Shown: positions 1 through 11,167 of the stretch, one piece after another | Numbering within the stretch: the stretch's first letter is position 1 | Layout of the letters: every line of letters begins with the position of its first letter | Assembly: GCA_024291935.2 (NCBI GenBank) | Contig: CM044309.1 | Span: 744,001 to 808,000 of the forward strand | DNA: 64,000 nucleotides | DNA from: Okapia johnstoni | Taxonomy: Eukaryota > Chordata > Mammalia > Artiodactyla > Giraffidae | Direction: 5' to 3' | The notes under the pieces: model-generated | The model's database searches: none | Told to the model about the DNA's origin: nothing | What the model saw: the letters and a program-made list of their open reading frames with translations, nothing else | Translations under genes and position numbers: made by a program

Positions 1-221
1 AGTCAAGCAGCCCCCTAACAATCCCGTGCGTTGTGTTAACCAGCCACAGATACGCATTGCCACTGAGCTTTCTCCTCCTGGGCACCAACAACCTTGCATT
101 ATTCACAGCCCCTTTCTCTCCTAAGAAAATCTATCAGAGTAACTTAGCTAGGAAGTTGGGGGAGCCTTCCAGAATCAGATGACATGTTCCCATTTCTCAG
201 TGAAAACTTCAACATCCTCTT

Positions 222-1890
222 TTTTAAAACTATTTATTTGAGGGTCTTCGTTGCTCCTCGGGCTTTTTTCTGGTCGGGGCGAGCAGGCTGGCTCCTCTCC
301 AGCTGCAGGGCCGGGCTTCACTGCGGGGGCTTCTCTTGTTGCCGAGCACACTCTCGAGGGTGCTTGCGCTTCAGTAGTTGCAGTGCTCGGACTTAGTTGC
401 CCCAAGGCGTGTGGGATCTTCCCAGTCAGTTCAGCTGCTCAGTCGTGTCCGACTCTTTGCGACCCCATGAATCGCAGCATGCCAGCCTCCCTGTCCATCA
501 CCAACTCCCGGAGTCCACCCAAACCCATGTCCATCGAGTCGGTGATGCCATCCAACTATCTCATCCTCTGTCGTCCCTTCTCCTCCTGCCCCTAATCCTT
601 CCCAGCATTAGGGTCTTTTCCAATGAGTCAACTCTTCGCATGAGGTGGCCAAAGTATTGGAGTTTCAGCTTCAACATAGGTCCTTCCAATGAATACCCAG
701 GACTGATTTCCTTTAGGATGGACTGGTTGGATCTCCTTGCAGTCCAAGGGACTCTCAAGAGTCTTCTCCAACACCACAGTTCAAAAGCATCAGTTCTGTG
801 GCACTCAGCTTTCTTCACAGTCCAACTCTCACATCCATACATGACCACTGGAAAAACCATAGCCTTGACTAGATGGACCTTTGTTGGCAAAGTAATGTCT
901 CTGCTTTTAAATATGCTGTCTAGGTTGCTCATAACCTTCTTTCCAAGGAGTAAGCATCTTTTAATTTCATGGCTGCAATCACCATCAGCAGTGATTTTGT
1001 AGCCTAAAAAAATAAAGTCTGACACTGTTTCCACTGTTTCCCCATCTATTTCCCATGAAGTGATGAGACCAGATGCCATGATCTTAGTTTTCTGAATGTT
1101 GAGCTTTAAGTCAACTTTTTCACTCTCCTCTTTCACTTTCATCAAGAGGCTCTTTAGTTCTTCTTCACTTTCTGCCATAAGGGTGGTGTCATCCGCATAT
1201 CTGAGGTTATTGATATTTCTCCTGGCAATTTTGATTCCAGCTTGTGTTTCTTCCAGCCCAGCGTTTCTCATGATGTACTCTGCATATAAGTTAAATAAGC
1301 AGGGTGACAATATACAGCCTTGACATACTCCTTTTCCTATTTGGACCCAGTCTGTTGTTGCATGTCCAGTTCTAACTGTTGCTTCCTGACCTGCATACGG
1401 CTTTCTGAAGAAACAGGTCAGATGGTCTGGTATTCCCATCTATTTCAGCATTTTCCACAGTTTATTATGATCCACACAGTCAAAGGCTTTGGCATAGTCA
1501 ATAAAGCAGAAATAGATGTTCTTCTGGAACTCTCTTGCTATTTCAATGATGCAGCGGATGTTGGCAATTTGATCTCTGGTTCCTCTGCCTTTTCTAAAAC
1601 CAGTTTGAACATCTGGAAGTTCACGGTTCACGTATTGTTGAAGCCTGGCTTGGAGAATTTTGAGCATTACTTTACTAGCATGTGAGATGCGTGCAATTGT
1701 GCGGTAGTTTGAGCATTCTTTGCCATTGCCTTTCTTTGGGATTGGAATGAAAACTGACCTCTTCCAGTCCTGTGGTCACTGCTGAGTTTTCCAGATTTGC
1801 TGGCGTATCGAGCGCCAGACCAGGGATCAAACCTGCATCTCCTGCACCGGCAGACAGACTCCTAACCTCTGGATCACCAGGGAAATCTGC
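222..1890 (-). repeat. CHR-type tRNA-Glu SINE, split by a BovB insertion
   Basis: A minus-strand CHR SINE occupies 222-424 and resumes at about 1816-1890. The first part carries the typical body (three 'gtggagcacgggctt'-like blocks, here decayed) and runs into 'gggatcttcccag'. The second part resumes with 'accagggatcaaacc' and ends in the tRNA-derived 'caccagggaaatc'. The two halves join in the right order if the BovB between them is removed, so the SINE was present first. Confidence 0.75.
425..1815 (-). mobile_element. BovB LINE (RTE clade), 5'-truncated, reverse transcriptase region and 3' end
   Basis: Read on the minus strand this is the RT domain and 3' end of BovB. The RT core motif YADD is visible near 1200, preceded by the FIDYAKAFD block near 1490, and the C-terminal region ends in the BovB 3' terminus near 425. 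Open reading is interrupted by an in-frame TAG at 1440-1442, directly before an ATG, and the C-terminus is altered near 561. The endonuclease half is absent, which is typical 5' truncation. It is a dead copy. Confidence 0.9.
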
Positions 1891-2364
1891 CACCCTCTTC
1901 TTGACTTCTAATTCATGCACAAAAAGCACAACAGATCCAAGAATGAAGAATTTGTCAGGGATGAAAAGACAGCAGCAACTCTCAGAACCTGCATTAAGAT
2001 GCAAATTTCATTCACATGCGTGTGTACGCGCACTTGTGCGTGAGTGCACAGTCTAGCTGTATCACAAAGCTCTGGCCTTGTGTTCTCGATGGAGGTTGTA
2101 GGGGAGGTAGAGGATCGAAAGTAAAGGTGGAGTTGATGAAATGCTGTGAGATGCATTAGAAAACGGTTACCTGGGACAATGTGCAGAGAGGAAATAAACC
2201 AGTAACACGCATAAGATGCTTAACATGGGCACAGCACACAATGGACATTCAATAGCTATCACTACTGTCGGTGAGAAACTTTTCCTAGAAGCCTGGAGTT
2301 CTGGAGATTTGCCTTGATTCCTTTTATGGTGGGTCTGTGACCTAAATATCCCTGTAAAAGAAGG

Positions 2365-2615
2365 AACTATATACATATATACACAATGGAATCCTACACA
2401 GCCCTAAAAAGGAATGGAATTTTGCCATTTGCAGCAACATGAATGGACTTGGAAATAAGTCAGGGAATGACAAATACCGTGTGATATCACTTACATGTGG
2501 AGTCCAAAACACCCAACAAACCAGTGACGATCACAAAAAAGGTGACTCACAGATACACACAGCAAACTAGTGGTGACCAGTGGGGACAGGGAAGCAGGGA
2601 GGGACAGGATGGGGT
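2365..2615 (+). repeat. Old L1 3'-end fragment
   Basis: The sequence 'acacaatggaatcctacaca' and the following 'gaatggacttgg' match the degenerate end of L1 ORF2 and the start of its 3' UTR ('cttacatgtggagtcc'). It is strongly diverged and carries no usable reading frame. Confidence 0.6.
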
Positions 2616-2618
2616 GCG

Positions 2619-2745
2619 TGCACGCTCAGTCGTGTCCACTCTGTGCCCCCGTGGACTGCAGCCCGCCAGGCTCCTCTGCCCATGGGATTATCCAGGCAAG
2701 AACCTGGCGTGGTTGCCATGTCCTCCTCCATGAAGACTGGGGTAG
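2619..2745 (-). repeat. Bov-tA SINE fragment
   Basis: Shows the Bov-A body in reverse ('cagtcgtgtccactctgtg', 'ctcctctgcccatgggatt'). The tRNA-derived head is missing, so it is truncated. Confidence 0.8.
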
Positions 2746-3062
2746 TGGATAACAAAAAGAAGTTCCCTTTATCTCTCCCTGCCCTTGCTGTAAATTTACT
2801 TTCTCCCAGAAAGATGCCATATTGAAGGTCTCCTGTGCCCCAGTAGATGTCACTCTGACCTTATGGGAGGACCGAGGGAAAACTAAGATACACACAAGCC
2901 TGCTTCCAGGGGTGAGGAGGGCTTTCCATGGGCCACCTAAGACACAGGAAGGAAAGAGGAGGCAGTATCAAGACTTCGAAACCCACTTCCATCTCAGCAC
3001 AGTACATTGTAAGTTTGCGATTTTTACAAACACATACTTTTATTTAACAAACATTAATTATC

Positions 3063-3328
3063 GGAAGGACTGATGTTGAAGCTGAAACTCCAATACTTTG
3101 GCCACCCGATGCAAAGAGCCGACTCATTGAAGAAGACTCTGATGCTGGGAAAGATTGAAGGCAGGAGGAGAAGGGGATGACAGAGGATGAGATGGTTGGA
3201 TGGCATCACCGACTCAATGGACATGAGTTTGAGCAAGCTTTGGAAGATGGTGATGCACAAGGAATCCTGGTGTATTGCAGTCCATCGGGTCGCAAAGAGT
3301 CAGACATGAGGGAGTGACTGAACTGATA
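3063..3328 (+). repeat. BovB 3'-end fragment
   Basis: Contains the terminal BovB blocks 'gaaactccaatactttggcc' and 'gatggttggatggcatcacc' and ends in 'gtgactgaactga'. Only about 265 bases of 3' end are present. Confidence 0.85.
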
Positions 3329-3640
3329 GTGAAACATGAGGGAAGGGAGCAGGGCACAGCCTTGAAAAGAATGACGTAGCCATGGGATACGACAAAAGCT
3401 GGTTACAACTAACTAGATCCAAGATGGAAGAAGATTCGACTTCCAGTAGACTTGAGCCTCAATTATAAGCTCACTGTAATATATCAGCATACTGAATGGC
3501 ACAGCCACCAGTTTGCAGCTAACCTAAAAGGCCAAAAAGTGAGCGGTGGTCCAAAACCTGGAAATCCCCACCCCTTCCTTGAAATAGAATAATCCACCCA
3601 TTCATTAGCCTATAAAAACTAACCATGCCACACCTAAGAC

Positions 3641-3843
3641 CTTTTTCCTACATGGCCCAGCTGGTAAAGAATCCACCAAATCCGCCTGCAATGCAGAGAC
3701 CTGGGTTCCATCCCTAGGTTGGGAAGATCCCCTGGAGGAGGGAAAGGCTACCCACTCCAGTATTATGGTCTGGAGAATTCCATGGACTGTATAGTCCCTG
3801 GGGTCGCAAAGAGTCGGACATGACTGAGCAACTCTCACTTTTG
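3641..3843 (+). repeat. Bov-tA SINE
   Basis: tRNA-derived head ('tggcccagctggtaaagaat', 'cctgggttccatcccta') followed by the Bov-A body and the end 'gtcggacatgactgagcaac'. It lies inside the probable LTR. Confidence 0.85.
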
Positions 3844-4171
3844 AATATATGTGACTTCCAGTGATGCCAGCAGGGCCCTGTGGGCTCCTGGTCAGGGAGG
3901 GTTTTCTGTCCTCCATTTCTTTTAGGAAGCCTCCAACCTCCATGACCTTCCCTGAGCTCCAAAGGGCAGAACAGTTGCTAATCCAGGGAGGAGCAGGCAG
4001 GAAACCACCCGAGGCAAGATTACTGGGACAGGAGAAGCTGGATTAGGAGACCAGATCTCCTGAGACCCAGTTCACACCCTAATCGTATCAGCAGCCCCAC
4101 CCTTTGAAACTTTACAGAAGAAAGAAGAAAGCCGGCCTGCTGATCCTCATCACACACCCTGCCTGCCTGTG

Positions 4172-4351
4172 TGTGTGCTGTTGGCTCAGGGTCCTGCCCT
4201 TTGAGACCCCATGGACTGCGGCCCCCCAGGCTCCTGTGTCCATGGCATTCTCCAGGCAGGAAGACTGCAGTGGGCTGCCCTGCCCTCCTATGGGGGATCT
4301 TCCCTACCCAGGGGTCGAACCGCACCTCTCACGTCTGCATTTGCAGATGGG
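4172..4351 (-). repeat. Bov-tA SINE
   Basis: Reverse-oriented copy with body 'gaccccatggactgcggccc' and head 'cccaggggtcgaaccgcac'. It directly abuts the next, oppositely oriented SINE. Confidence 0.85.
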
Positions 4352-4558
4352 AGGGCTTCCCTGGTGGCTTGGGTAAAGCATCTGCCTTCGAAGCAGGAGA
4401 CCCGGGTTCGATCCCTGGGTCAGGAAGATCCCCTGGAGAAGGAAATGGCAGCCCACTCCAGTACTCTTGCCTGGAAAATTCCATGGACGGAGGAGCCTGG
4501 TAGGCTACAGCCCACAGGGTCGCAAAGAGTCGGACACGACTGAGCCACTTCCCTTTCT
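4352..4558 (+). repeat. Bov-tA SINE
   Basis: Well-preserved copy: head 'gggcttccctggtggcttgg', B-box region 'gggttcgatccctgggtc', end 'gtcggacacgactgagcc'. With the preceding SINE it forms an inverted pair with almost no spacer. Confidence 0.9.
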
Positions 4559-5438
4559 TTCTTTACCACTAGTGCCCCCTGGGGTGCCCTGCCTGACTAT
4601 CCGACCTCTCTATTCAGCAGGGAGCGGGCAGAGTTCTTGAAGAGCTAGCCTACTGTGTTCCCCCTTTGCCTGGCAAAGTAAAAAAGTCACTCTTTCTTTC
4701 TCTGCTGTAACCCTGTCTCAGTATTTCTGTTTGGCATTGGCTCACAGAGTCAAGATTTTGACAACACCAATAATTCTTGCCTCATAATAATCAGAGCTGT
4801 AGCACGGTAAAAGTTTCAAAAACATCCTGGGCATTATGAAGACACTGATGTAATAAGTTAGGATGACAAACTACTTCTCACATTTTTTGTACTTTAAACT
4901 TTGTGAGCTTTGCAGTAAATCAGAATTCTCAATATCATTGACCAAATAAACATTTGACAAAAATTAAGAAGTTTCAGAATTTGGAGAAGATATTGATCAA
5001 CATCTATCACTTTTATATTTCAGATGGGCAACTACTTTGGTTCAACCACTTTGACAGGGAGTTAAATGTGACCTCGTAAAGTCAGTATTCACTTGTCCTC
5101 TGATTCTAAGTGGATTCCTAAGAAAAATTCCTACACTTGTCCCCAGGAGATGGTACCAGACTGTTCATAGTAATCCTACTTATGACAACCACAACAGCAA
5201 CAATGGAAACAAGCCAGATACCCACTGACAAGAAAATAGACAAGTAAACAGAAAATTTAGCAAGCTGTAAACACTGAATTATAATTATACACAAAAATCT
5301 AGAAGAATCTTAGTAATGTAATCCTGAACAAAAACAAGCAAGTCCCAGAGTCTATATAAAGCTGGATGTTCTTTTAATAAGTTCATTAAAAAAAAAAAAA
5401 ACACAACCACCCAAACAATGATTCAGAACAAAAAGAAC

Positions 5439-5625
5439 AGGGACTTCCCTGGTGTCAGTGGTTAAGACGCCACGCTTCCATCACAGGGGGCACAGGTTCA
5501 GTCCCTGGCTGGGGACTGAGATCCACATGACACGTGGCAGGCTCCCCACCCCCCAAAAAACATGAACGACGGGGGGGGGGTCCCCTGATGGTGCAGTGGT
5601 TAGGACGTGGCGCTCTCACTAACAC
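5439..5625 (+). repeat. Two CHR-type SINE fragments separated by a poly-G run
   Basis: The first copy begins 'gggacttccctggtgtcagt' at about 5440 and fades near 5545. A second, shorter start ('cccctgatggtgcagtggtt') follows at about 5580. A run of ten G lies at 5571-5580 between them. Confidence 0.65.
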
Positions 5626-5889
5626 GAGAACAGTAACAATATTCCCGCCGCGCTCCCCCTGGGTAAGGGGAAGTGGGGGCGGGATCGGGAAGGGCCAGCC
5701 ATAACTGTAAGCTGCTGTCACTGCTGTTCTGGATCTGGGGTTGGATGGCGGTTTGTGTATCAGCCCCAGGACTGCATATTCCCCACCTCTCTATAGAGAG
5801 CAGCTTTCTAGAGATGGCCAGACGTGACTCGTGAAGCTGAGTGCAGGGTCCTGTCTGCTCAGCTTCGTGCTCCTGGGGCCTGTATAATG

Positions 5890-6100
5890 TTTAGTCACTA
5901 AGTCGTGTCCAACTCGTTTGCGAACCTGTGGACTGTAGCCCCCAGGCTCCTCTGTCCATGGACTTTTCCAGGCAAGGACTCTGGAGTTGGTAGTGATTTC
6001 CTTCTCCAGGGGATTTTCCTGACCCAGGGATCGAACCCCTGTCTCTTATGTATCCTGCATTGGCGGGCAGATTTTTTACCGCTGAGCCACCAGGGAGCCT
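5890..6100 (-). repeat. Bov-tA SINE
   Basis: Full-length reverse copy, from 'tcactaagtcgtgtccaac' to the tRNA head 'gctgagccaccagggagcc'. Confidence 0.88.
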
Positions 6101-6121
6101 TATATATACTGCAACACACAC

Positions 6122-6190
6122 GCCCTCTGCCCAGCGACACACACGCCCTCTGCCCAGCGACACACAAGCCCTCTGCCCAGCGACACACAC
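6122..6190. repeat. 23-bp tandem repeat, three copies
   Basis: The unit 'gccctctgcccagcg' plus 'acacacac' starts at 6122, 6145 and 6168, an exact 23-base spacing. One copy has a single c-to-a change. It begins a few bases after the SINE head end. Confidence 0.9.
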
Positions 6191-6424
6191 ATCCTCAGTG
6201 AGGCTTCTTGGATGAACAAACAAGTGAATACATGAATAAATGAGGGAAAAATGTAGCGCTCTTTTCGTCACCATTGAATGCAGTCTGGATAGCCACTCAC
6301 CTCCTTACTTACACCCTACATGCATTGAATTGTGGAACTGATTTCCTAATTAGTTGAAAATAAAAAAATAACATTATTTCAGAATAGCAATCACATAGCA
6401 TTTTTCCATGTAGACTATTCCATC

Positions 6425-6640
6425 AGTCAGTTCAGTCGCTCAGTCGTGTCCAACTCTGCAACCCCATGAACCGCAGCACGCCAGGCCTCCCTGTCCATCA
6501 CCACCTCCCAGAGTCTACTCAAACTCATGTCCATCGACTTGGTGATGCCATCCAGCCATCTCATCCTCTGTCGTCCCCTCTCCTCCTGCCCTCTATCTTT
6601 CCCAGCATCAGGGTCTTTTCCAATGAGTCAACTCTTCGCA
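6425..6640 (-). repeat. BovB 3'-end fragment
   Basis: Begins with the reverse complement of the BovB terminus ('gttcagtcgctcagtcgtgt') and stops abruptly at 'gagtcaactcttcgca', a 5' truncation about 215 bases from the 3' end. Confidence 0.88.
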
Positions 6641-8450
6641 ACACTCTTCAATAACTGTGTAGGGAGAAAATGATTTCAAATCAAATACAGTAGAGAAAAA
6701 GCCTTTTTAATGCACTTTTTTTTCCAGGCAAAATAGCTTCAGAAAACATCCATCATTAAGAAGTTTTACAAATGGCACTTTTGGTTACATTAGAGAATCA
6801 GATACCAGGCCCATGTGTTTTCTCTGAAAGATTAGTTGTAGATCAGCTTTACAATCAACTCTTTCTTAGGATAAAAAAATGGTTAATTTGTTCTAAAGAA
6901 AAGAAAAGCTGAAACCCTAAAGGCATTGTTTTAAAAATTTAACATTTACTTCATGCTATACTGTCTATTGTTATCATTTTAATTATTTTGCTATAACTTT
7001 AAAGAAACAGAGAAAATAAATTTTAACCTAATTTAAAAATAAACATATATATTAAGTACATATATTAATGCATTTGACAATACCATATAGTGACTTTGAT
7101 TATGAACTTCCTTTTGGTACACGGTAGATTTGTCCTCTTGGTACTGAACTGAGGAAAAACATATTCTACCTGAAATTCTTCTTTGAATGAGTAAAACCAT
7201 GGTCAATGACACCAACAGACTCCAACCAATTTGCAAAACTCAAATGATCTTGGGTTATTCTGATCATGGATAATCAAAATGAAACACGATTAATATTCAA
7301 CAGGAGAGAATAGTTAACATTATTCAAACAGATCTTGAGAGCAGATTATTTTCATGACATATTTGAAAGGAATGAGTATTTGGGAAAGTGAGAGTCTATT
7401 TTGGACTGAAAGCAGTGATTTTTAAACACAGGGAGACAGACAAGTAACGGGACCATTTCCGAGGACATGTCAGCAGTGCTGGGATCACAGGAGGCTGGGG
7501 CATAGGGGTCCCTGGGAATTCAGAGAAGGGCACCCATCCCAGAACCAGGCTGCTGGCGAAGATTTCTCGGAGGGACTATCTAAGACAATACCTAAGGGGA
7601 GTTCATAAGGCGGACTTTTCCAGGCAAAGACGGAGAACGAGTAACATTCCAGGGAGGAAAACTGCACGGGCAAGAGCTGGAGAAAGCTCAGCCAGGCCCC
7701 TGTGGGCGAGGAGCATTCACTGGACGACAGGGTGAGGATGCAGCATGGGCTGGGACGACGGTTCAGGGGACGTCCTGAAGCAGAACTCTCTGGCGTCTGG
7801 GCTTTAAACTCAGGGTGGTGGGAGCCAAAGGCTTCCCTCCCTTTACCTTAGTATCCCTTCCTTCACCTGGGTCTGCATTTCAGCAAAGACATCAACGCCA
7901 CCCTCTGAATCAAGGAAAACTCTTGTCTGGTGCTTAGACTGGCTGAAGGGACGTGGAGTTGTGTGAAGGTCTGAACAGTCATCAGGACAGGAGTCAAGGA
8001 GCAGTAGCAGGCGAGAGGATGCCATTCCCGGAGGCCTACCTTCTTCTCGAGTCAACTGTGAACACCCAGGCCCAGAAGGCGTTTAGGACGACCTTTTAAA
8101 GAAAGCCTGATGGTTAACACCTCCCACTTACTATTAACAGCCTCAGGCCTTGATGAGCCCGTTTCCTCAGCTGTAACACGGAGATGACGACACAGCTGAC
8201 CACCCAGGTCAGCAGGACAGAAGGGCACAGTGTAAGCGCAGCAGCGGGGACAGAAGAAGGCATCTCGGACGGTCCAGCTGGGGAAGAGCTGGGGGTGAGG
8301 GAACAGGGCATCCGCATTAGACAAACCATGTCTGAATCCAGGCTCTGTCACCCAGGAGTTCCTGCCACCGTGGGGACTGAGAGACCACTTCTAAACTTGC
8401 TCACACTGAGCTTCCAAGCTGGGAACACGAGGGCAGTTCTGACTGCCTCG
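6641..8450. other. Intergenic sequence downstream of DEPTOR, no gene seen
   Basis: Mostly unique-looking sequence, A/T-rich to about 7440 and more balanced after that. I found no splice-bounded conserved reading frame and no recognisable young repeat. The open frames here are short and unremarkable. Confidence 0.5.
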
Positions 8451-8458
8451 CAGGGCTG

Positions 8459-8460
<2 letters not shown>

Positions 8461-8501
<41 letters not shown>

Positions 8502-8764
8502 AAGTCGCTTCAGTTGTGTCCGACTCTGTGCGACCCCATAGACGGCAGCCCACCAGGCTCCGCCATCCCTGGGATTCTCCAGGCAAGAATTCTGGAGTGG
8601 GTTGCCATTTCCTTCTTCAGTGCAGCAAAGGGAAAAGGGAAAGTGAAGTCGCTCAGTCGTGTCTGACTCTTAGCGACCCCATGGGCTGTAGCCTACCAGG
8701 CTCCTCTGTCCATGGGATTCTCCAGGCAAGAGTACTGGAGTGGGGTGCCATTGCCTTCTCCCCA
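8461..8764 (-). repeat. BOV-A2 SINE with (CTG)13 tail and target-site duplication
   Basis: Two tandem Bov-A monomers in reverse. The first begins after a CTG tract at 8461-8499 ('taagtcgcttcagttgtgtc'), the second at 'gaagtcgctcagtcgtgtc' (about 8645). The flanking 10-mer 'cagggctgtg' occurs at 8451-8460 and 8765-8774, a perfect target-site duplication, so this is a recent insertion. Confidence 0.93.
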
Positions 8765-9320
8765 CAGGGCTGTGATGAGGATGCAAAGAGAGCCCAGCGC
8801 CTGGCACACAGTGTAAACACACGGGCACACGGAGACGACAGGACTAACGTTAGCATCCTACATTACTTCATTCAACCCTGCTCTCAGTCTAAGGCTACGA
8901 CGAGAAAAGCTGGGTACCAGAAACACAGGCGTCTGGTATCTTCAGCACGGCGTGTCCACTCCACCAGTACCACTACATTATAACCCATCACTAAAAGAAG
9001 GCTGAGGCACAACACTCATATTTTGTTACTACATGATAAGAAAGTAGCCTTGTCATTCAGAACCCGTTACATGAAAATAAAAGGGACTGAGCATTCCCTG
9101 ACTCCCTGACTTGGCACTCTGAGAAGCTTCCTCTACGCACCAGGCTCCAAAATGCATTCTCTTCGAGACCAAAAAAGAAACATGCATATGTACAAGTGGG
9201 CAAAAAAGTTACAACACAAGAAGGTGCTTTTGGTGAAAAATAATCCCACCAAATAAGCAGCATGTCATGTCCTTAGAATACGTTACACTAGAAGGCGAGT
9301 GAGAATTCAGGCCAATCAGG

Positions 9321-10104
9321 CAGTTTAGTTTCAAGTTTTATCATATATGGGCCAAGTTCTAGAATACTTCACTTCACAAGGGACAGCTTCAAAGTGAAAT
9401 CTTGCCAGAGGCATGATTTTGAATTATATATGTATATACAAACGTGTCTGTTTGACATTCAACATGTTCGGAATTATTTCTAGAAAGCTGCTGCTGCTGA
9501 TTGACAGATGATTTAGGCTCGGAAAGGGAAAACGGAGCGCACACAGTCTTAAGTAATCATCTCTCTCTCTACCCCCCACATCATCACAGAGTTTCTGCTT
9601 TTCGACCGCTGCCATAATTGAAAACACACATTAAGTTAAAAGTTGGTACTAAAGGCAGGAATTAAGAAAAAGTCAAAAACTGCTTTAGAGCCTTCAAAAT
9701 GCCGGTCAATAAATGTGATTCCTTTGGATGTTGCCTTAATTTGAAACTCAGAAACTGAGATCCTCTAATAAACAGATCCAGGCTCATTTTGCTGACAGTA
9801 CAACTTAGAGTCTAGAAAAACTACTTTTCTGATTCCCATGAAGGCGATTTTAGCACGTTGCTGTTTGGGCGAGAGAAGAATCTCAACAACTTTTTGTGAA
9901 CCAAGACCAAAAACAATGGGTGAGAACTACAAACGGAAGTTGAGTAAGGCAATGCAACTATGTGAAAAAAAAATTCTATTCTCAAACTTTTCCAGCACTG
10001 ACAGAAGTTGTCTTTTTTTTTAAGACACGCTCCCTGGTTCTTCCACATTCAACAGGGAAACAGCGTGGGAAACTCGTCTTGAGATCCCGGGCCGCCGGCC
10101 GCGC
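9321..10104 (-). other. DEPTOR: Probable DEPTOR 3' UTR (extent uncertain)
   Basis: The bases after the DEPTOR stop codon are free of recognisable young repeats down to about 8775. No AATAAA or ATTAAA occurs on the minus strand between 10104 and 9000. The nearest variant signal I see is GATAAA at about 9341-9336, which would place the end near 9320. This end is a guess; a distal poly(A) site further left is equally possible. Confidence 0.3.
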
Positions 10105-10233
10105 TCAGCACTCCAGCTCCTCCATGACCTCCATCACGATCGTCCGGGGGCCGGTCAGGATCAGGTTGCTCACTGTCCGGTAGTCCACGTGCAGCACGTT
10201 AAGCCCGTTTACAGAGACGACGAACTGGCAGAC
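10105..10233 (-). CDS. DEPTOR: DEPTOR exon 9 (last coding exon): second half of the PDZ domain and stop
   Basis: 129 bases, 43 codons including TGA at 10107-10105. The acceptor is a good pyrimidine tract ending CCCCTAG at 10234, and the exon starts in phase 0 with GTC. It encodes residues 368-409: the PDZ strands beginning VCQFVVSVNGLNVL, the VDYRTVSNLI helix, and the end MEVMEELEC. As remembered, the protein is identical to human here. In DEPTOR the PDZ domain is the part that contacts the FAT domain of mTOR. It is separated from the first half of the same domain by a 39.8-kb intron, and a GC-rich Bov-tA sits 270 bases upstream in that intron. Confidence 0.97.
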   Translation of the reverse strand, partial: VCQFVVSVNGLNVLHVDYRTVSNLILTGPRTIVMEVMEELEC

Positions 10234-10501
10234 CTAGGGGACAGAGAGAGCATCTCCTGAACCCCGCGGTGCTCCCGCGGGAGGACGCCGCGCTTCCGCC
10301 ACCCGGGGTGAAGCCAGCCCGATGGGGGAGGCAGACAGGATCCGGGATCGCGCGCGCGTGGGACCTAAAAAGGGCGCCGAGGCGCTCACCTCCGAGCAGC
10401 AGCAGAGTCACAGATGCAGAAAACAGGCTTGCAGTTACCAGGGGGAAGGGGTCGGGGGTAAGTGGGGAGATTCGCAGGAACATACACACGCGGCTGTACG
10501 T

Positions 10502-10711
10502 GGGGCCTCCCAAGCGGCGCCGGTGGTCAAGAACCTGCCCGCCAACGCGGGAGCCACAGGAGACGCGGGTTCGATCCCTGGGGCGGGAAGATCCCCTGGA
10601 GGAGGAAACGGCAGCCCACTCCAGCGTTCTTGCCTGGGAAATCCCATGGACAGAGGGGCCTGGCGGGCTACAGTCTATGAGGTCGCACAGAGTGGGACAT
10701 GACTGAAGCTA
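10502..10711 (+). repeat. Bov-tA SINE, GC-rich copy
   Basis: Head 'ggcctcccaagcggcgccgg', B-box 'gggttcgatccctggggc', end 'gtgggacatgactgaagc'. It retains many CpG and G/C states compared with other copies in the window. Confidence 0.88.
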
Positions 10712-10719
10712 TTTGGCAC

Positions 10720-10915
10720 AGTAATACATATATAATAAGTAAGTGTTTAGCACAGGGAGCTCTACTCAATACTCTGTCATGACTTAATATGGGGAAAGAA
10801 TCTAAAAAAGAGCTGCTATCTGAATATGTACAACCGATTCATGCTGTTGTACAGCAGAGACTGACACAACATTGTAAATCAACTATACTCCAATAAAAAT
10901 TAAAATAAACTATAT
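10720..10915 (+). repeat. Artiodactyl L1 3'-UTR fragment
   Basis: Ends in the characteristic 'acattgtaaatcaactatac' then 'tccaataaaaattaaa', the L1 3' terminus and A-rich tail. Confidence 0.75.
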
Positions 10916-10921
10916 AAACAT

Positions 10922-11040
10922 ATTCATTTATTTTTGCCACACTGCACAGCATGTGGCATCTTAGTTCCCCAACCAGGGATCGAAACCAGAGCCCTTTGCA
11001 GTGAAAGCTCGGAGTGTTAACCACGGGACCATCAGGGAAC
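10922..11040 (-). repeat. CHR-type SINE
   Basis: Reverse copy: 'ttagttccccaaccaggg', 'atcgaaaccagagccc', 'gttaaccacgggaccatc'. It is placed directly at the tail of the L1 fragment. Confidence 0.75.
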
Positions 11041-11167
11041 ACCTGAGATTGATTAAGTCAATGAATCTGTTACCAGGGCTGCTAACCCAGGCTCTAACCC
11101 TCCCCCTTCTTGAGGGAATACAAGCTACAGCTGCTGAGAGGCGTTATCCTGTCTAATGGGAAGGTCT

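Larger units (their letters stand above)
3330..4769 (+). repeat. Probable solo LTR of an endogenous retrovirus, interrupted by three SINEs
   Basis: The unique-looking sequence between SINEs (about 3330-3640, 3844-4171 and 4559-4769) reads like a retroviral LTR. It has a TATA-like 'cctataaaaact' at about 3609-3620. A U5-like end at about 4690-4740 contains 'ctctgctgtaaccctg' and 'gtatttctgtttggca'. I see no gag, pol or env sequence. I could not find a matching target-site duplication, so the borders and the assignment are tentative. An unclassified old repeat is the alternative. Confidence 0.4.

Noticed and set aside
561..1667. BovB reverse transcriptase as a functional gene
   Set aside because: It has an in-frame stop, no endonuclease domain, and lies within a SINE. 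Dead retrotransposon copy.
4380..4440. tRNA gene signal (B box) in many places, for example in the Bov-tA at 4352
   Set aside because: The B-box-like 'ggttcgatccctgg' is part of tRNA-Glu-derived SINE heads. None has a full cloverleaf with an A box in the right context.
8184..8983. Plus-strand frame with a poly-alanine run
   Set aside because: The alanines come from the CTG tail of the BOV-A2 SINE; the frame is SINE sequence plus flank.
10300..10720. Possible CpG island promoter near exon 9
   Set aside because: The GC enrichment is carried mainly by exon 9 and a GC-shifted SINE at the 3' end of the gene. No first exon or initiator is visible.
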